Made by a program: the position numbers and the translations under genes. From the NCBI GenBank assembly GCA_965220385.1, contig OZ244825.1:930001-994000 (forward strand): a DNA stretch of 64,000 nucleotides, written 5' to 3'. This document shows, in pieces, positions 60,537 through 64,000 of the stretch (the first letter of the stretch is position 1; each line of letters starts with the position of its first letter). Under the pieces are notes generated by a model. That model ran no database searches. It was not told where the DNA came from and saw nothing but the letters and a program-made list of their open reading frames with translations. The DNA is from PCPOR2b sp965220385. Its GTDB lineage: Bacteria; Poribacteria; WGA-4E; PCPOR2b.

Positions 60537-61400
60537 TCAGGGGCTTTGTTTTAGCGTTCCCCATGTCGTTGCTAGCTTGTCACGGGGTTCGACACTGAGA
60601 AATTCGCTTCCCGGTGCCAGCATAATTTCTTGGATTTCTTCCTCTGCGAAGGTTCCTTTCCAGATCATCACTTCATCAATGAGACCTTGGAATGGGTCGA
60701 GAAATTTCCCATAGCCGCCAATCGTAACGGGACCTTTGGTTACCATGGGCGGTTTCATCCCGTCGCCTAGAGACCAATCATCGGGTTTGGTCCCTCCCTT
60801 CATGTTGGTACGTTGCAGTTTCCCATCTAGGTAGATTTTCATCGCTTCAGGATTCCCAAAAGTAGTGGTAGCGGCGATATGGATCCACTTATCTATCGGT
60901 ATTGCATCCCATATCCCTGTAACACGATGAAAGTTCACATCTTCATTGTCTCGATAAAAAAAAGATGGATCCACACGATCCATCCGAAGTCCGTAATTCG
61001 CTTGTGTGTCTCGGGGGCGATTATAGATAATCGCACGCGCCCCAACTAGTTTCTCTCCGACATTAGCGGGATCGACATTTATCCACGCCATAAGGGTGAT
61101 TTCGTCGCCCGATTCAAAAGCGAAGATTTCGTGCTGTGGAGTGTGGACAAGACCCGGGTCGGCTCCACAAGCCACTTCTCTACAAAAATAGAGAGCGTGT
61201 CCGTATTTCCCTTTACGCCATGCCCCTTTTCCGTGCAGCTGCCCGTCATTTCTAAATCGAGATAGGTCTTTCGCCGTCCTTCCTTTTACTTCGTCGAAGG
61301 GATAATAGAGGACTAGATCTAATCCGCGGCGCTGTTTCCCGCTGACCAAGGATGGCATGAGGAACAAAAGGAGGCCCATTATAAACGCCAATGCTTTCAT
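60537..61400 (-). CDS. Exported LamG-domain protein 2
   Basis: 287 residues, signal peptide KALAFIMGLLLFLMPSLVSG. LamG core: LVLYYPFDEVKGRTAKDLSR, ITLMAWINVDPANVGEKLVG, VNFHRVTGIWDAIPIDKWIH, KIYLDGKLQRTNMKGG, FQGLIDEVMIWKGTFAEEEI. Tail RDKLATTWGTLKQSP. It is most like LamG1 (shared SFFYRD and VNFHRVTGIWD) and differs by an inserted CREVACGADPG loop with two Cys. It has no terminator of its own before LamG1. Confidence 0.88.
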   Translation of the reverse strand: MKALAFIMGLLLFLMPSLVSGKQRRGLDLVLYYPFDEVKGRTAKDLSRFRNDGQLHGKGAWRKGKYGHALYFCREVACGADPGLVHTPQHEIFAFESGDEITLMAWINVDPANVGEKLVGARAIIYNRPRDTQANYGLRMDRVDPSFFYRDNEDVNFHRVTGIWDAIPIDKWIHIAATTTFGNPEAMKIYLDGKLQRTNMKGGTKPDDWSLGDGMKPPMVTKGPVTIGGYGKFLDPFQGLIDEVMIWKGTFAEEEIQEIMLAPGSEFLSVEPRDKLATTWGTLKQSP

Positions 61401-61474
61401 TTTTCGTATCCCCTTTTAGGTAAACGATTACATCCTTGAGTTTCTGCATTTATAACCAAGCCTTAATTAAAAAA

Positions 61475-61527
61475 GCCCCCTGATGCTGATAGGAAAATAT
61501 ATCCATTTGATATAAACACCAAGGGGC
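61475..61527 (-). terminator. Terminator of the LamG3 gene
   Basis: GCCCC and GGGGC arms with inner partial pairing (TGATG and CACCA), followed on the minus strand by TTTTTT. Sequence resembles the LamG1 terminator, suggesting duplication together with the gene. Confidence 0.65.
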
Positions 61528-61554
61528 AATATTGTCATTGCGGGTTTAAGTTTA

Positions 61555-62418
61555 TCAATTAGAACTTCGTTTTAGGGTTGCCCACGTTGTAGCGAGCTTT
61601 CCGCGGGGTTGAACAGCAAGGAATTCGTCACCGGGTGCCGACATAATATCTTTGAGTTCATCGGCTTCAAATACTCCCTTCCAGATCATGACTTCATCGA
61701 TTGAGCCGTGGAAGAGATGTTTGCCTTGGCCACCCCAACGGGAGCCAATATCGATGGGACCTGGTACCGCAATCGCCTTAAAATTGCCGTTGCCATGACT
61801 CCATCCACTTGGACGTTCTTCCCCATTTACATAGAACTTCATGGTATCTCCCTTGCCCAGAGTAGCGGTACACGCGACATGTACCCACTCTTTTGTTGGT
61901 AAGGGGTCACCTCTTGCGGTCTTACGATGCCAATCCGCGTCCGCTGCATCTCGATAAAATAGAGCGGGGTGCCCCGGGTCTTCTATCCGAAAACCGTAGT
62001 TTGTGAAATTTCCTTCAGGACGGTTATAGATAACTACAAACTGATTAATCCCAGCCCAAGCCCAATGGTCAGTCTCATTTTTGATCCATGCCATCAGCGT
62101 GATTTCCGCATGCCCCTTAAAGGCAAATGCCTCATTTTCTCGGGTTCGGATATTACTAGTACCTTCGGGATCGCCGTCTCCATCCTTCATGTTAAACCGA
62201 ACGGCTTTCCCATATTTGCCATCAACCCATTCTCCCGCTGATAATTTGCCGTCGGCTTCGCTTTCGGATTTGTCCTCCACGGTTCTGCCACCGCCTTCAT
62301 CAAGGGGATAATAGAGCATCAATTCCAATCCAGGACGCTGTTTCCCGTCGCCCAACGGGGTAAGGATTAAAAGGATACCTGCTATGAATAGAACAGAAAT
62401 CGTTACTTTCATCTTCAT
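61555..62418 (-). CDS. Exported LamG-domain protein 3
   Basis: 287 residues, signal peptide VTISVLFIAGILLILTPLGD, with GGAAGGAGC before the ATG. LamG core: LELMLYYPLDEGGGRTVEDK, ITLMAWIKNETDHWAWAGIN, HPALFYRDAADADWHRKTAR, KEWVHVACTATLGKGDTMKF, YVNGEERPSGWSHGNGNFK, LFHGSIDEVMIWKGVFEADE. Tail PRGKLATTWATLKRSSN. It is the most diverged of the three and stands as its own transcription unit ending at 61475-61527. Confidence 0.88.
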   Translation of the reverse strand: MKMKVTISVLFIAGILLILTPLGDGKQRPGLELMLYYPLDEGGGRTVEDKSESEADGKLSAGEWVDGKYGKAVRFNMKDGDGDPEGTSNIRTRENEAFAFKGHAEITLMAWIKNETDHWAWAGINQFVVIYNRPEGNFTNYGFRIEDPGHPALFYRDAADADWHRKTARGDPLPTKEWVHVACTATLGKGDTMKFYVNGEERPSGWSHGNGNFKAIAVPGPIDIGSRWGGQGKHLFHGSIDEVMIWKGVFEADELKDIMSAPGDEFLAVQPRGKLATTWATLKRSSN

Positions 62419-62842
62419 TGCTCCTTCCTCCTCCGCTATTGCTATGTAAACATGATCGAAGTAAAGCGTGTTGCTCGCTCACTCTTCTGCGGCAAGCTGC
62501 CAATGAACTAGCTAGCGACAAGCTCTATCAACGCATTAGGATTGATTGTACAACCGGTTTTGAACACCTCCCTGTCAGGTCGGGTTTCGATATACTCCTA
62601 AGGCTGGAGCATTGAGATTCTAGTAAATCTCTCTATCTAGTATATCACAGAATTCGGATGGATACAAAACTAAAGCAGATCTGTATGCCACAGCTAAATC
62701 GGCGCGTTTTAGTCCTAAAGGCTTTTTTTGCACCCTTCCGCCTGTGTTTTTTATACTCAATTTTTGTGTGGGGAATTTGTGATTGGGTCGTAGCTTCTTA
62801 GCATACAGAGTGGAGACAATGGAATTGTCAATGATATCTAGG
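62419..62842. other. Gap between LamG3 and CoaBC, 424 bp
   Basis: No gene is supported. It contains the LamG3 start signals at the left, a GAGATTCTAGTAAATCTC hairpin near 62609-62626 and AT-rich DNA. The 73-residue ORF on the minus strand overlapping LamG3 is not convincing. Confidence 0.4.
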
Positions 62843-64000
62843 TCAAACGTCTTCCTGAATCAGTTCAACCACACGGTCCAAGATCCGATCCGCAACTTCG
62901 CGCTTAGGGAGCAGGGGGAGTTGTTCGCAATTCCCGCTTTGGTCCAACAGCGTCACGATGTTCGTGTCCCCTTCAAATCCCGCGCCTTCCGCCGATACGT
63001 CATTTGCCACCATAAGGTCACAGTTCTTCTTAACCAATTTCTTTTGGGCGTTCTCCAAGAGGTCATTCGTTTCGGCGGCGAAACCGACCGTGATCTGTCC
63101 GCTCTTCTTGCGTTCACCCAATACTTGCGCAATATCTGGGTTCTGTTCGAGCGGGATATTTAGTTGATCAGTAGTTTTCTTGATTTTGTTTGGAGAAAAC
63201 GCCTGCGGGCGATAGTCAGCGACGGCTGCTGCCATCACGGCGATATCAGTCTGATCGAACCCTTCGAGCAGTACCTCCTGTAGCTCCAGTGTGGTTTCTA
63301 TATGCCGTGTTTCAACCCCTGTGGGCGGTGCTGCTGTCGCAGGTCCGCTGATAAGGAGCACTTCTGCGCCACGATCGCGGGCTGCTTCGGCGACCGCGTA
63401 TCCCATCTTTCCGCTGGATCGGTTGCTGATAAAGCGGACTGGATCGAGATATTCCCGCGTGGGTCCCGCCGTGACAATCACCCGCTTCCCATTCAGGTCT
63501 TTGGGTGTTTGCAGCAACATTTGGGTAATCCGTTCAAGGATGACCTCAACCGTATTCAACCGTCCCATCCCCTGTTTGCCGGAGGCGAGATCCCCGCTAA
63601 CCGGCTCGACAAATTCCACGCCGTGTTCCTTCAACTTTTGGAGGTTCGCCGCGACAAACGGATTCTCATACATGTGTTGTTCCATCGCGGGGGCGATCAG
63701 GATCGGGCAGTATACGGAGATTGCAACAGTGGAGAGCGCGTTGTCGGCGATGCCGTTCGCCATCTTCCCGATGATGTTGGCGGTAGCGGGGACGATTGCT
63801 AACAGATCTGCCTTGTCTGCGAGGTCAATATGCACCGGTTTCCAATCGGAACCGAGATCGAAGAGGTCAAGTAGTACGGGGTTTCGGGAGATGACCTGAA
63901 ATTGAGTCGGCTGCACCAGACGGGTAGCATTTTCTGTCATGACCACATGCACCGAATGTCCCTGCTTCACCAATTGACTCGCTAAGTCAACGGACTTATG
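62843..64000 (-). CDS. coaBC: Phosphopantothenoylcysteine decarboxylase/synthetase CoaBC, partial
   Basis: The frame continues to the right edge (HKSVDLASQLVKQGHSVHVV), so the N-terminus is outside and the ATG-like start at 63973 is internal. The CoaC half has PVHIDLADKADLLAIVPATA, NIIGKMANGIADNALSTVAI and LIAPAMEQHMYENPF. The clamp segment reads SGDLASGKQGMGRL, with Ser where many CoaC proteins have the active Cys of ACGD. The CoaB half has VIVTAGPTREYLDPVRFISN, RSSGKMGYAVAEAARDRGAE and FAAETNDLLENAQKKLVKKN. It makes 4'-phosphopantetheine for coenzyme A. It follows a 424-bp gap and leads leftward. Confidence 0.93.
   Translation of the reverse strand, partial: HKSVDLASQLVKQGHSVHVVMTENATRLVQPTQFQVISRNPVLLDLFDLGSDWKPVHIDLADKADLLAIVPATANIIGKMANGIADNALSTVAISVYCPILIAPAMEQHMYENPFVAANLQKLKEHGVEFVEPVSGDLASGKQGMGRLNTVEVILERITQMLLQTPKDLNGKRVIVTAGPTREYLDPVRFISNRSSGKMGYAVAEAARDRGAEVLLISGPATAAPPTGVETRHIETTLELQEVLLEGFDQTDIAVMAAAVADYRPQAFSPNKIKKTTDQLNIPLEQNPDIAQVLGERKKSGQITVGFAAETNDLLENAQKKLVKKNCDLMVANDVSAEGAGFEGDTNIVTLLDQSGNCEQLPLLPKREVADRILDRVVELIQEDV

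Noticed and set aside
62300..62521. 73-residue frame near the LamG3 start
   Set aside because: It overlaps LamG3 in another frame and looks random.

Overview
The window looks like a chromosomal segment of an uncultured Gram-negative, sponge- or marine-associated bacterium of the Candidatus Poribacteria type (an inference). The hints are TolC/RND/HlyD envelope machinery, several lipoproteins, tandem phytanoyl-CoA dioxygenase-like genes, many TIM-barrel sugar-phosphate isomerase/mannonate-dehydratase-like enzymes, LamG, DUF4058 and DUF3604 proteins, a WD40 protein ending in a dockerin-like segment and a sorting-type domain, and very repeat-rich intergenic DNA. No single marker fixes the phylum. 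No prophage, transposase gene, CRISPR array or rRNA was seen.

Layout. 1-8.4 kb (minus): YCF48-like repeat protein, PEGA/formylglycine-enzyme-fold lipoprotein, TPR/beta-propeller lipoprotein, TolC, a PlsC-type acyltransferase and an HlyD adaptor running off the left edge. 8.9-11.1 kb: RecD2 helicase. 11.3-15.4 kb: small acidic protein, a lone RND pump and a half-size EamA transporter. 15.4-25.7 kb (minus): GNAT enzyme, PgeF-type protein and a series of catabolic-looking enzymes (two mannonate-dehydratase-like proteins, D-serine-dehydratase-like, DUF3604, 2-hydroxyacid dehydrogenase, TPP enzyme). 26-27.7 kb: ECF sigma factor and a sugar isomerase. 27.7-28.8 kb: repeat-only island. 28.8-34 kb: ComEC and the large WD40 protein.

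34.2-37.4 kb is an OLD-like ATPase followed by three gene stubs, a STAS-like DUF4325 protein and a DUF4058 protein, which reads as a partly decayed accessory locus. 37.6-44.5 kb: amidohydrolase, membrane protein, peptide-type binding protein, two PhyH-like proteins and a TPR protein. 44.6-48.8 kb is the core translation block: tRNA-Thr, -Tyr, -Gly, -Thr, rpmG, tRNA-Trp, secE, nusG, rplK, rplA, L10 leader, rplJ, rplL, closed by a strong terminator. It has no tuf before rpmG and no rpoB/rpoC after rplL. 48.9-64 kb: membrane protein, acetamidase/formamidase, M14 peptidase, CehA-type hydrolase, TPR-amidase lipoprotein, RsmA, isomerase, three tandem LamG proteins and CoaBC running off the right edge.

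The least explained material is non-coding. At least eight dispersed repeat families fill the intergenic gaps: a 157-158 bp MITE-like element in two copies, a hairpin family in four copies, a 60-bp direct repeat, REP-like arrays and a 33-bp near-perfect palindrome. The strongest candidate for an undescribed system is the ATPase/STAS-like/DUF4058 locus, but it appears damaged here.
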